A DNA stretch of 64,000 bases from Immersiella caudata (lineage: Eukaryota > Ascomycota > Sordariomycetes > Sordariales > Lasiosphaeriaceae). The stretch covers positions 1,674,001 through 1,738,000 of the forward strand of contig JAULSU010000001.1 in NCBI GenBank assembly GCA_030512335.1, read 5' to 3'. Both the position numbers and the translations under genes were made by a program. Of the stretch, positions 34,601 through 45,393 are shown piece by piece; within the stretch, counting starts at the first letter, position 1, and each line of letters starts with the position of its first letter. The notes under the pieces were generated by a model. The model searched no databases, had not been told where the DNA came from, and saw nothing but the letters and a program-made list of their open reading frames with translations.

Positions 34601-36350
34601 TAAACCTCCTCAACGTTCTCCAGGGCGAAGGATGCGGAACCAAGTTTCTTGTCCTTCCTGATGTCGTTGTAGTCGAATACCTCGATATCGAGAGAATCGT
34701 TGTAGGAGGAGATAATGATGTAATGCGTCTCATTCCAGCGAGGATTGTTAGACTCGTGAATAACCTTGGTTTGAGCAAGAGGCTGGCGCCTGTTCAGCGA
34801 TACCACAGCGTAGGGGTCGGGTGTTCCGGCGAAACTGTCCGTGTTCTTCAAGCCCTGGGCACCATGTAGGGTAATGGCAATAACGCCAATAGCCTGATCG
34901 ACAGGAGTGCCGGCGAGCATCTTGGCGACTTCGACGGGGAAGACGTTGGGGGCATACATCATTGGCGCGAGGGTTCCGTGGATTTGCTCCTTGATGAAGG
35001 TTTCCAGACCAGGTAGGAAGTTGATATCAAACCCAAAGGTTTCACCTCCAAGCGGTTTGCAGACATAATCAATAGTAGGCCTCTCCAGAAAGCTCATTTC
35101 GACGCGCTCGACGTGCGGGAATGGAATCTGTAGCTTGATCTTGAACCGCATCAGCCCGGTGAATGCCATGTCCTCCACGATAATGTCTAGCCCCTTGCTA
35201 ATCATGGCTTTTCCGACTCTGATTTCGAGGATGACCTTAGGGTTAAGCTTATTCTTTACTTGTCGGGCCGTCATATCCGCAGTGTCGTTGGGGGTGAAGC
35301 TGACAAGCCAATCCATGATCACAACGTCGTCCTCGGCTTTCGGGTATGTCTTGACGTGCTCCATCCTCGGGGGTTTGGAACCCAGTGTGAAGGTCCGGAG
35401 CTTCAAACTATCCAGGAACGCAGGCGTCGCACCGCTGAGAACTTGATCAACCGAGTTGATAACGGTCTGAGCAAGCACAGGCTGGTAGATCGGCCAAAAC
35501 TTGACGAGGAAGGAATTGATCCACTCCAACGACTCCGTATCCGTCTCCAGCTTCTTGAGGCCCATTTCTCGTGTAATATCGTCCCGAAAGTTTCGACGAA
35601 CTCGGCGAAGGGACGTCCGGTAGTATGTCGAACAGACTACCATAATGATAAAGACCCAGGCGAGACCGCCTCCCAAAACCGCAATGAGCCAGGAGGAAAG
35701 GCAGGCAAAGACAATTACGCCGGCGTTGTAGTACCAGTCTGAAAGGGACGCAACCATGTTAGAAATAATGCAACGCGTGAAAAGAGGTCTAGAGTCGTAT
35801 CTCACCTCCAAAGTACGTGTCCGCAAGTTGGGACTCGAGCCACGTCGCATGGTCCAGCAAGCTCTCGCCCTCGTGTGCGGAATCAACGGGCCAGCCAAAC
35901 CTGGGAGCCCACCCGGTCATGTCCCCGAACTGAGCACCCTCATCCTTCTTGTCGGCAGCGGCCGCGTCCGATCCTTCCTTGGGGACCTCGATCGCCCCGG
36001 CCTTGGACGGCGTGGGAAGGGCAATGTCGGGCTTGGAACCATCGTCGATATCCGTCACGAGCGCTATACCTTTGGGTCTCCTGTGAAACCCGTCGGGGAT
36101 CGCCTGGTCCGTGTCAGCAAGTGCAAAGGTCAGATTGCGCGGCGCAGGATCGTCTTACATCTCTCGCCTGAGCGGCCTTCTCCTCTCGTGTTGCATTTGG
36201 GTCGAAAGTGAAGGCTGCTACGCCGGCTTTTTTGCTCTCGGCAAGAATCGTCTTTTGGGCGTCGGCGGAGGTGACGCTGCTCTCGGGGTCCTGGGCAGCC
36301 TCGATGGCGCCCTGCTGCTTGAGCTCTGTCTCGGCCTTTTCAGTAGCCAT
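31658..36350 (-). CDS. Tricalbin: ER-plasma membrane tether with SMP and several C2 domains
   Basis: Four exons: 36350-36159, 36103-35806, 35738-33058 and 33007-31658, giving 1506 residues. A hydrophilic N-terminus (about 160 residues) leads to a hydrophobic hairpin (about 168-205, VIVFACLSSWLIAVLGGGLAWVFIIMVV). An SMP lipid-transfer domain follows (about 225-430; EWINSFLVKFWPIYQPVLAQTV, then FPHVERVEMSFLERPTIDYVCKPLGG). At least four C2 units come next, each with the typical start (ITLHGAQGLKNTDSFAGTPD; VEQAKDLDGTKSLVGLLNPY; IHFMKAQNLRNFEALGKSDAY; VDVLDAQDLPAADSNGKSDPY), plus a likely C-terminal one. A Lys/Glu repeat linker lies near 900. Asp residues in some C2 loops suggest Ca2+ binding there. 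Tricalbins tether cortical ER to the plasma membrane and move lipids. Which of Tcb1-3 it matches is not resolved. Confidence 0.95.
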
Positions 36351-38424
36351 GTCGGCTGGGAATGGGGAGTGCAACTGCTATGCGTCTCCTGCTTGCCAAT
36401 TGATGCAAAAGCAACTATCGGCCTGGCCACATACGAAGTGCGCTCAACGGAGCGTTGGTCGGTTAGCTCTGAGCTGGTGGGAGAAACAGCCGCAAGCCAC
36501 CGAGCGGGTAACGGGATCTAGTTCGGTGACGACGAATGCGGCACAAAGCTACCAATGGGAGCCCCCGAGCCGAGCTTGACCGAAGCGGAGACAAACTGGA
36601 GTGGAATGAGAGAAAATGAGGGGAAGGGAGGAAGAAGGGAAAAGAAAAGAAGAGGAGACTAGCACGGTGAGACCGGCGGCTTGGGACACAGGATCAAAGC
36701 CGCTGTGAACCCTCGAAGAAAAAAAGTAAAGGGACGATCCAAGGTCTTGGCCCGTGAAGCTGCTTTGGGCCCCCGCCCTGCTGGGACAAGCAGAGTTCTG
36801 ACGTCGTCAGAACCATAACTACCACCCACCCAAAACAACCTTGCTCTCCCACCCCCGGGCTCCCGTCCCAGTTCCAGCAAAAAGACCCAGCCCATCGATC
36901 AATCGGCACAGGCCTCCCAGCCTCCAGGCCGGCTTCGAGTCTGGACTCTGGATCCAATTGTGTCCGATCTGCGCCATCTTTGCGGGACATCGTCTGTCCT
37001 CAATGGCAGACCAGCTTGCCGCCAGGGCAAATTAGGACCAAAGCTGCAGCTCCAAGATTCCCCGGACCCACGCAAGCTGAAAACCCAGCCGAACCAGCAC
37101 CGCTCGGGCCGGGATATGAGTTCCTGATTTTGCCGTCTTGGTTTCGCCTTGGTTCTAGCATGCGATCGTGTTCTGGCTCAATGGCAGCTCAGGCAAGTTT
37201 GCCGTTCCCGGACTCAAACACAACAAGTTGTTGGCACAATGTTCCACTAATCTTCCAGCGGCCGCTGCTCACTGATGCAACCGCAGATTGCATCATCACA
37301 CAAGCAGGAACTGGAGGCCTGCCCTGGGCACCGCAACCAGCTCGCTAAACCCCGTCCAGGGCCCGGAATCCCTGTCGCAAATCCCGCCATTCGAGCTGAT
37401 CGAGGATCCGTCGCTCAACACCACGCACGACGTCCCTCCGACGCACATCTACGCATCGATGGCGAAGGAGCGGGAGATCCACTCTCCTCGGTCAGTGTGG
37501 ACGGGTTAGGCAGGCACAGGAAATGGGGAGCTCGTCCGCCACACGTGTCCCCACCAGCCAAAACCGGTCTGACCAGCGTGCGCAAGCTCGAAATCCCAGC
37601 CCCCTCTGTCCCAGTTCGGCGACCTGATTTGAGGCAATTTGGATGGCAAGCCACCTTGCGGACCCTCCCCCGCGCCAACTTCAGCTTTCCTGGACACCCA
37701 AAGCCACGTTTCGCCCCGCTCTTGCCTAGGTGTTCCGCTTTGGCAAAGTTAAAGTGTGATACGTGTACCATAATATCGAAGCGTTACCAGGCAAACCTGC
37801 TGCTTCTAAGCGACGATGATGTGTTCTGTTGCACTGTTCCGTAAGGATAGTGCTCCTCTTGACACCGCCATTCACACCTACAGGCAGAGGTGCCGCGGCT
37901 GCAGCATGTCTCACGCTTTCTGCACCATGGAGCTCTTCCACCAGATAGAATTTCTGCCAAGCATCAGTTGGCCAGCAGGAGCGACGGAACAGCCGAAAGA
38001 CTGAGACATGCGAGGTGGCATGTGTGGGTCAACAAGTGGAGGAGCGCGGCACGCGGTGAAAGAAATACCTGCAATTTTTGCCCCGCTTTAGGTGGCTTTC
38101 CAGGGCGTTTTAGGGGTTCAGCGCTGATCCGGACCGCAACCATTCGAAGAGTTGGGATCGTGACAAGGTGAAGAACCCCTTTCCAAAGATCTCGGCTGCC
38201 AAATATAACCGGAATATAGATACATGCTTCTCCTGGGCCCGATCCTGAATTACCGGAATACGTAGCAACTGATGCCTACGGAGGCAAGGAACAGGGCAAG
38301 CCAAAGCCAAACAGCAGAGCGGCACCTGAATGGCAGCGGCAAGGGCTGTGCTATGTCCTCGCTCGGCAGGCCTGTGAACGTCTTTGCTTGTTCCAATGAT
38401 GCGCCTAGAGCTGGTCTCTAAGCC
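36351..38424. other. Spacer upstream of the tricalbin gene
   Basis: About 2.1 kb between the tricalbin start and the decayed 3' end of the nuclease-like gene. It holds the tricalbin promoter. Open frames at 37275-37844 and 37288-37509 (plus) overlap each other in different frames and match nothing I know; neither is called. Confidence 0.45.
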
Positions 38425-39423
38425 TTATGCGACGCTTCTCTCGCGCAATCCTGGGCGTTTCTCGGCCATTCGGTCGCCGTCTTTGAAACCCTTGTACGAT
38501 TCCAGATCGGCTGATGCGACAGGATGTTGATGATATCGCCCCTCGGAGTCGGCTTAATGGGCGTAAGTATCCAGAAAACGACCATCGGTAGTAAAGGTGG
38601 TAACGTGGGCGTCGCCGAGCGTATCGGCAGTATCCATCATCGCAAGAGCCCGGTTCCTGGCGCAGGCAAGAGTCGCTCGGCCATACCTTGCCTGTTCCTC
38701 GGCTACCGTCAGATCTCCTCCAAGCCTCTTGAATTCCCCGGCGATGTGTGGTAGAGTAACAGATGTAGGGTTATCGGCATCGAGAACGGCACCGTCAATT
38801 TTACCGATGTCAACCGACTGGTATTGGCCCCGATCGAGGCCTTGGACAAAGCCGGGATGGGCAGCAGAGAGACCATTATTAAACCCGACTTCGCTTGGAA
38901 AGCCTGTAAATGCCTGGTTCAGATAGCGCTGGTACCCTCGGCCATACTTCTTCACCAAGGCATCCTGAAAATTGCCAGCGACAGTCGCCTCGTTAGGAGC
39001 GCGTGCGGTCGCTGGTATGTAATCTTCGAACTTAGATTCGGTGGGTGAGTTTGTCGCGCGGGAGGCAGTGTATCGTTTGCGGATGGTGTTGATGTTGCTA
39101 GGTGGCTTCGAATCGTGCCGGTCAAGAACTCCGTTCCGAGCAGCCTGCGCGGCAAGGCTGGATGCTGCCGTCGAAGTAGCGCGCGACTTTGGTTTTGACC
39201 GGGATGTCGCTCCGTTGCTTGTCATCTGGTTGAACAGAGCAAGGTTCTTCCGCGTTAGCCTGGCCAGCTCTAGCTGGGTCGGTTCTGGCCGGGTAATGGG
39301 AGATGGTTGCCGCCGAGAAGAGACGGGCTGTTGTTGCTGCTGTCGTTTTTGCGCTTCGAGTCTCTTGATACGTCGTGGCTGTCGGTCATGGGTCAGTGCC
39401 ATTTTGTCCCGCTCGGCCAACAT
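38425..39423 (-). pseudogene. PD-(D/E)XK nuclease-like fungal protein gene with a broken 3' end
   Basis: An open frame of 289 codons runs from the ATG at 39423 to TAA at 38556-38554. The N-terminal half is basic and low-complexity (Gln run at 28-32). The C-terminal half carries a core I recognise from a widespread unnamed fungal family: VDIGKIDGAVL, LPHIAGEFKRLGGDLT (225-240), ARYGRATLACARNRALA and HVTTFTTDGRFLDTYAH. Asp210/Asp215 with E230-x-K232 fit a PD-(D/E)XK-type site. In that family the chain goes on past the HY that follows the TYA segment. Here the Tyr codon position reads TAA, and the same frame then stays open for 42 codons (ADSEGRYHQHPVASADLESY) to 38425. A further segment typical of the family (RNAQDCAREASHK) appears only in the next frame. 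So one nonsense change and one frameshift seem present. It may still make a shortened protein. Confidence 0.65.
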
Positions 39424-40647
39424 GCCGTGTAGGTTCGGAAATCATGTTGGAAGATGCTGGTCGGTTGAGGACGCTGCTGAGCAGTTGGCCACCAAGACAA
39501 AAGCGACAAAGGCGATAGTAGGACGGGCGGTTAGCGGTGGGAGCAGAGACAAAGAAACCATTAGCGTCGGTACGATCGGGACGATTCCAGAGAAGGTGAG
39601 ACGACGTCTGAGATTTTGGGAGACCATCTCCTCTTGCCTTTACAGTGTTTCTACAACTGTAATCCCGGGTCCCGACCTCTTCAACTCCCGGCCGCGGCCC
39701 CGCCACCCCCGGACGCCGTCCCGTAACCCGGCCCAATTGTGATTGGCCGTGGTTCGTTCTGCGCCCCACTGCCCTGGTATGCTCAGGGATGACATGCAAC
39801 CGTGAACCAGGGTGCTCCTGAGCTGTGAAAGAGACTTTGACAGGTACTCGGTGACCCCAGCTCAGGGTACCTCTGGAGGCTTGGTTGAGGGTGCCGAAAA
39901 CAGCAGGTTGAGAATTGGCCCCCGGAATGGCAAAACATGAGCTTTTCCTGTAATGCAGAGATCATGCCTGAGATTCTGCGCCGTGATAAAAAACTGCTGG
40001 CCGCACAGCAGATATCGACAGGCCGGTCTCATCTTAATCAGTGGCCATGTCAGACCCAGCCCCTTCGCTGTGAAAACTTGTAGCCCGCGGCAATATCCAG
40101 TTTCAAGCTTGCTGCTGCGTAGCGGCGGGAGAAATAAGATTGACCATCTATGAGACCAATGAGAAAGACAGGAGCCCCCTGAAGAATATGGGAAGCTGTT
40201 TCCCGAACAATGTGGATACCACAGTAGGCATTCGAAGAATATTTATGCCCTCAATCCAGAAGATTAAGGCCTTTCGGCAATTCAGGGAAGCATGGGACTT
40301 CGAACAGAGGGTTTAGGAAGAATTGCGTTCTCACACAAAGGAACCGGGATTGGGGGCCCGCAGTTTCTGTCGGAACCTACCGACACAGATCAGCCAGCCG
40401 ATTCGAGAAGCTTCAGCCACACATGGCAGCCTTATGGCAGCAAAGAGAAATCTAACCAATCACCACCTCTTCAGCCACATCGTGGCAAATTCACCCTCAG
40501 CAGGCTGAAAGTCTCCACTATTTCTTTTTTGCGAACCTCAACCTCGCCGCGATAATCATCAATCGCATCTGCACCAGTCTTGATCGCGCCCACCATCTAC
40601 CCATCGCGAGCAACCCCGATCATCACAAACACCACACACATTCCAAA
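39424..40647. other. Divergent spacer between the nuclease-like gene and the U2AF gene
   Basis: About 1.2 kb holding both promoters. The last ~200 nt before the U2AF start are pyrimidine- and CA-rich. I see no gene or RNA in it. Confidence 0.55.
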
Positions 40648-41274
40648 ATGGCCAACTTCCTTGCCTCCATCTTTGGCACGGAGCAAGACAAAGTCAACTG
40701 CTCCTTCTACTACAAAATCGGCGCGTGCCGCCACGGTGACCGCTGCTCCCGCAAGCACGTCAAGCCCTCGTACAGCCAAACCATCCTCATGCCCAACCTC
40801 TACCACAACCCCGCTTTCGACCCCAAGAACCGCATGAACGCCTCGCAGCTCCAAAACCACTTTGACGCCTTCTACGAGGACATCTGGTGCGAGATGTGCA
40901 AGTACGGCGAGCTCGAAGAGCTGGTGGTGTGCGACAATAACAACGATCACCTCATCGGCAACGTCTACGCGCGCTTCAAGTACGAAGACTCGGCTCAGAA
41001 AGCCTGCGATGAGCTAAATAGCAGGTGGTACGCCGCGCGGCCCATCTACTGCGAACTGAGCCCCGTGACGGATTTCAGGGAAGCGTGCTGTCGTCTCAAC
41101 AGCGGGGAGGGATGCGTGCGAGGCGGCTTCTGCAACTTTATACATCGCAAGAATCCGGGCCCAGAGCTGGAGAGGGAGCTGGAGCTGAGTACCAAGAAGT
41201 GGCTGAAGATGAGGCCGCAGTCGAGGAGCCCGACGCGGTCGCCTAGCCCCGAGCCAACGAGGAGACGATTCTGA
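40648..41274 (+). CDS. U2AF1: U2AF small subunit (splicing factor, U2AF35)
   Basis: A single exon of 208 residues. Zinc finger 1 is C18-C27-C33-H37 (CSFYYKIGACRHGDRCSRKH), with Ser34 at the place of human U2AF1 Ser34. A UHM-type RNA-recognition fold covers about 44-145 (QTILMPNLYHNPAF..GNVYARFKYEDSAQKACDELNSRWYAARPIY). Zinc finger 2 is C148-C156-C162-H166. A short Arg/Ser tail ends the protein (SRSPTRSPSPEPTRRRF). In the U2AF dimer this subunit reads the AG at the 3' splice site, while the large subunit reads the pyrimidine tract. All key residues are present. The gene itself has no intron, unlike most of its neighbours. The start has the good context CAAAATGG. Confidence 0.97.
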   Translation: MANFLASIFGTEQDKVNCSFYYKIGACRHGDRCSRKHVKPSYSQTILMPNLYHNPAFDPKNRMNASQLQNHFDAFYEDIWCEMCKYGELEELVVCDNNNDHLIGNVYARFKYEDSAQKACDELNSRWYAARPIYCELSPVTDFREACCRLNSGEGCVRGGFCNFIHRKNPGPELERELELSTKKWLKMRPQSRSPTRSPSPEPTRRRF

Positions 41275-41812
41275 CGTTCCTAATAGCCGGGGAAGACGAA
41301 GGGAGGATGTCGGGTCTCGGGGCGGGGGGTAACATTTGACGCCGCCTCGCTAGATTTCCACCTCGACGAAGTCGGTCTCCAAAGCCGTCATTTCGAAGAC
41401 AGGAATGTTCAAAAGAAGGGCGGAAGCGAAGGTGATTTTCATGATATGGACACCCTTTGTTGGTTGGCCGACGGGTGTAAGTAGTTACAGTAGGTCATAA
41501 GGCGTTGCGGAGTTTGGGGGTTTCATCTACTGGGCAGTGGTCGTGTGTACGTTATTGCTAAGGTCTCTGGCTTATCTCATCGATAGCAGACTCAGGAAGA
41601 TACCAAAACGATAGAGAGCCAACACCATGCACCAGTCCACATACTATCAAGTTACGGTGCATTATTTGTCATCGGCCACCAAAGCTATTCTTCAGTAGAT
41701 TATAATCATTCACATTGAGGGTATCTCTGCTAATCAAATTAGAGCATACACTCCCTTGTTCTTCAAGTCGTGAGCCTGAGGCTGCCAAGTCGTTATCCCA
41801 GCCAACCAGGTG
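41275..41812. other. Convergent 3' flanks of the U2AF gene and the next minus gene
   Basis: About 0.5 kb between stop codons on opposite strands. I see only likely 3' UTR sequence. Confidence 0.6.
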
Positions 41813-44800
41813 TTACGTTAAACCCTTGATCTTGATGGGCATACGAGACCCCTTGACTGGCGCCGGAAGACACGATGCCACCTTATCCCTCTCTGTACAC
41901 AGTGTTAGCGTTGGTTGATGCCATAGGTAACAAAATGTTCGCACATACCCTGCTCGCTATCAAATGTGATCGATATATCATCGTGTTCTCCCGGCAACTC
42001 AGGCAGGTCAAGGCACACAAAGGATACTTCTGCGACTGCATGGGCGTCTTCCGCCCCTGGGACAACCGGCTTCGGAAGAGGGAACTTGGCATCGACGATC
42101 TTCAGTCCAGCCTTGCTCCCTTTGCCAAACGATTCAAACACGTCGGTTCCCTTGAGGCCGAAGCCCATGCACTTTCCATGGGCGAAGTCGTCAAAGAAGG
42201 CCAGAAGTTGAACCACGCCGTCTTGCTGGACAACTTGTATTCTCGTCTGCCCGGCCTCCCACTTTTTATGAATAGGCACAACCATGCGCCGCCGGGCGAT
42301 GGCAAAAGAATTCGCAACTCCATCGTACAGGACTTTGTGTCCCGTAATCGCCGTCTCGAATGTATGCAGCTCTGCCACAGAGGGGAAGATTAATGTCCTG
42401 ATAGTAGGCGTCTGGCGGAGAATATCCAGGGCATGGCTTATCTCGGATGGCAGATCCCGATGCACCATCGCCTCCATAACTGCGATGGTCATATCATTTT
42501 GGGGCGGCCGATAGATGATCATGCAGTTGGGGTTGCGGACGTCCAGCCGGAGCCGGAGTTCCCCAGGGGCAACATTAATCCTGTCTGTGACCGTCCCCTC
42601 CTTAAACTCGTAGACAACTCGGAGCCTGTCAGCAAGCACGCACGGCGGCCGATCTCCATCATTGTCGTGATTGATGACCCGGATTCGTTGCCAAGGTAGT
42701 GATGACACCACCCTGAGGCTCTGATGGTTCGCATCTCCGTCTCTCTCGGAGAACCATATCCCTTGAAAGGGGACTTCGCAGAAGATTTGCTCGTCACGAC
42801 CCATAGCAGCCCCAATCAGAAGGCTATGCAGCCGCAGCCTCTCCTGCTCGTCTGTGAATGATAGAACCATGTTGCCCTTTTGTCGGCCGTTCTCGAATTT
42901 CAGAGAAAGGGCAGGATCGTTCGCATCGCTGCGTAAGAAGCCATATTGAACAGGTGCCTGGGGGGCAAATGTTTGATTGACACCGCTCAAAGTTTTGGTC
43001 GTCGTGCCAGTTACAACAGCAACCCGATACCCTCTGTGGAACGTGCGAGGGCCGGCCGCAGCCCCCTCTCTATGCAGCCGTTCGAACACAGCAATATTGC
43101 ATCCAGGGGTTGATTCTCGGGGAAACTGGCGTGATTGCGGGTCGTTGTCGAAATACTGGAATGCTCGGAGGGTCGAGGTGAATATGCATTGTTCATCTTG
43201 TCGGGGGTATAGACTCGCATGAACCTTCGCGCTGTAGTCGTACATGTTCCAAAGCATCTTGTAGTTTGCCTGGGAGCATTGAATAGCCAGGAAGAACCCA
43301 CGCGGGAGCCTTATCTCGAGCGTGCAGTTCTCCGACCGCCATCTGACGTCCTCCCAAGTTGGGCCAAAGCTCCTGCTCCCGGAAATACGGAGTTGGACAG
43401 CACCGTTTTGACTAGCGATGACAAATAGGATGTCTGGCTGTGTCCTGGGCCGGACAGTAGACAGGATACAAGGAAAGTATAGTTGCTGCGCTTCTCTCCC
43501 CTGTTCCATCAGGTAGACGTCTGCACGGAATCGCGCAAAGCAAAAGGCGGCTGGCGAATCGCTCAGCGGGAGTCCCTCCATGAGGTTCATCCCTGAAGTT
43601 GTCGGCTTGGGGTCAGTGAGCGAAGAGCTCGAAGAGCCCCAAAGAAGAGAGACGATATCCTGATTAAGTTTTGGATACTCGATCCAGATCGATCTGTCGA
43701 CGATCGCAGGAAGAAAGGCTTCTTCTGGCGGCAGGAAGTCATTCTTCTTCATAGAAACAGCCAGCTTTCTGAGGTTCGAGACAACCGTGGCCCGAACATC
43801 GTCGACTTCGACGCTTGGTGGTGGGCGTTTCCCGTTGTTGAGCTCTGGTACAATCTCTTCTGTCAACCACCACCCTTTTGCTAAGTCGGCGTATGCCTGT
43901 TGCTTCGCTCGCTCATGCTGCATTTGATGTTCAGGATTGGTCGGCCGCTCTTTGATGGCGGCTTCAAGAGCTGACCGGCCTGTCAAGAACCACCATAATG
44001 CGCCTCTAGCAAGCTCTTCAAATGAGCAAGAAACTAATGGCCGCACGCTTTCGGAGTGAAGGCGAAATAGCTCAAATAGGTGACGGGTAAGGGCGACGAA
44101 GTCATCCAGCGCATCGTCCGCCGCAGCAGATACCACGTCATGTAACGTGGATGTCTTACGAGGCGAAGCCTGGGGTACCGAGATGTCTCTTTCCGAAGCC
44201 CTGCTCTCCTGCCTGAGGGAAGCGTATGGGTGGTTGAAGCTCGAAGTTGTTGAATGGATCGAAGTCGGGCTGTGGTTCAGGGCCTGGCCCTTCTTGAGCC
44301 TCTCGGGTGTCTCTGGTTGGTAATTATCCTGCGAATGTGGTGGGTACTGTGCACCTTGCGGCGCACTCCGGGGTGGGGGAGGTTGCGGTATTTGTGAGCG
44401 CTCACTAAAGGAGGCCTGGGTAATCTGCGATACTTGAGGCGGAGGACGGTTTCGTGGCGGGGGAGGCGGAGGTGGTTGTTTTGTTGAATAAACAAGAGGA
44501 CCCTGTGTAGAAAATTGAGATATAGAGGGTGCCTGTGGGCTGTAGGTGGACGATGGGGATTCGGAGAAAGCATCGTCAGCCCCGGACTCGGTGGCAGCCG
44601 TTGACGTCGCGTTTGACTGGTGCGCGAGATCTGTTCCTGTTCGTACAGCCTTCGCAAAAGCCAAGCCCTCGGCTTCCCTCATCTCAGCCTGATGTATCTC
44701 AATAAATGACCTCCTCTTCTCATCGTGGGAGACCACCGGGCTGTCGAGGTACCTTGCAGGTACATTTCTCCCAGGGGGTAGAACTTCTGGCTGCTCTGGG

Positions 44801-45393
44801 GGAGCAGGCACACCTGTGTGTCCGGTCTGCACGCGCCGTAGTTGTGGGGGGCTGAAGCCTCCATTGTTGACCTGGGCATCTAGGAGTGCCCTCTGCGAGC
44901 CATCCCCGACTTCTGGTGGCCGGGCAGGGGCTGTTGTAGCACTGACAGCGGGCGGTCTTGGTCTCCTCCTCTTGGATATCTCAGCTGTGGGCTGCTCGCA
45001 CTCGTCGCCGCCGGTGCCAATAACCTCCGGGTACGTATCGACGAACCTCACAGCTAATCCTTTCTTGGGTCGGGCGTTGGAGTTGTGGGAGCGTGGTCGC
45101 AGGGCGAGATCGTGTTGCTGAAGGTTGGAGCCGCCGTGCACGTCCAGTGCGTTGGGATACCGGGTGACGCTTGAGAGGTCGAGTTTGGCAAGTATGGGAG
45201 GCCCGGCGTGGGCAACTTGCAGCGTATCAGACGGACCGCGGAGGAAAGCATTCAGATCCTCGGTGCTCTGAGGTGCCTCGTCCTGTGAAACCTTCCGATC
45301 ACGGTCTCGACCAAAAAGCTTCCCCATGATCCTACCCCGCTTCGATGCCCGACTGTCATCCTGGACGGACATGGCCGGGGCCTCGTTCTCCAT
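41813..45393 (-). CDS. Large conserved fungal protein of unknown function
   Basis: Two exons: 45393-41949 and 41892-41813, giving 1174 residues. The start used is MENEAPAMSVQDD at 45393; seven more in-frame codons upstream lack an ATG. Residues 1-400 look disordered (basic RGRIMGKLFGRDRDRK, Pro-rich QPPPPPPPRNRPPPQ, Ser/Gln-rich). From about 430 the sequence becomes ordered: FVALTRHLFELFRLHSESVRPL, then ELARGALWWFLTGRSALEAAI and several beta-rich segments (ILFVIASQNGAVQLRISGS; NTLEIRL-like; QLLAFFDDFAHGKCMGFGLKG). The 26-codon last exon ends in KGSRMPIKIKGLT. The layout (disordered proline-rich front and a large folded rear part with repeated PH-like strands) recalls cytoskeletal or polarity scaffolds, but I cannot name the family. 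The Pro-rich runs could bind SH3 or profilin partners; this is inference. Confidence 0.88.

Noticed and set aside
37275..37844. Overlapping plus frames of 189 and 73 codons upstream of the tricalbin gene
   Set aside because: Parts read like protein (PPFELIEDPSLNTTHDVPP), but I can find no family, exon structure or start support.
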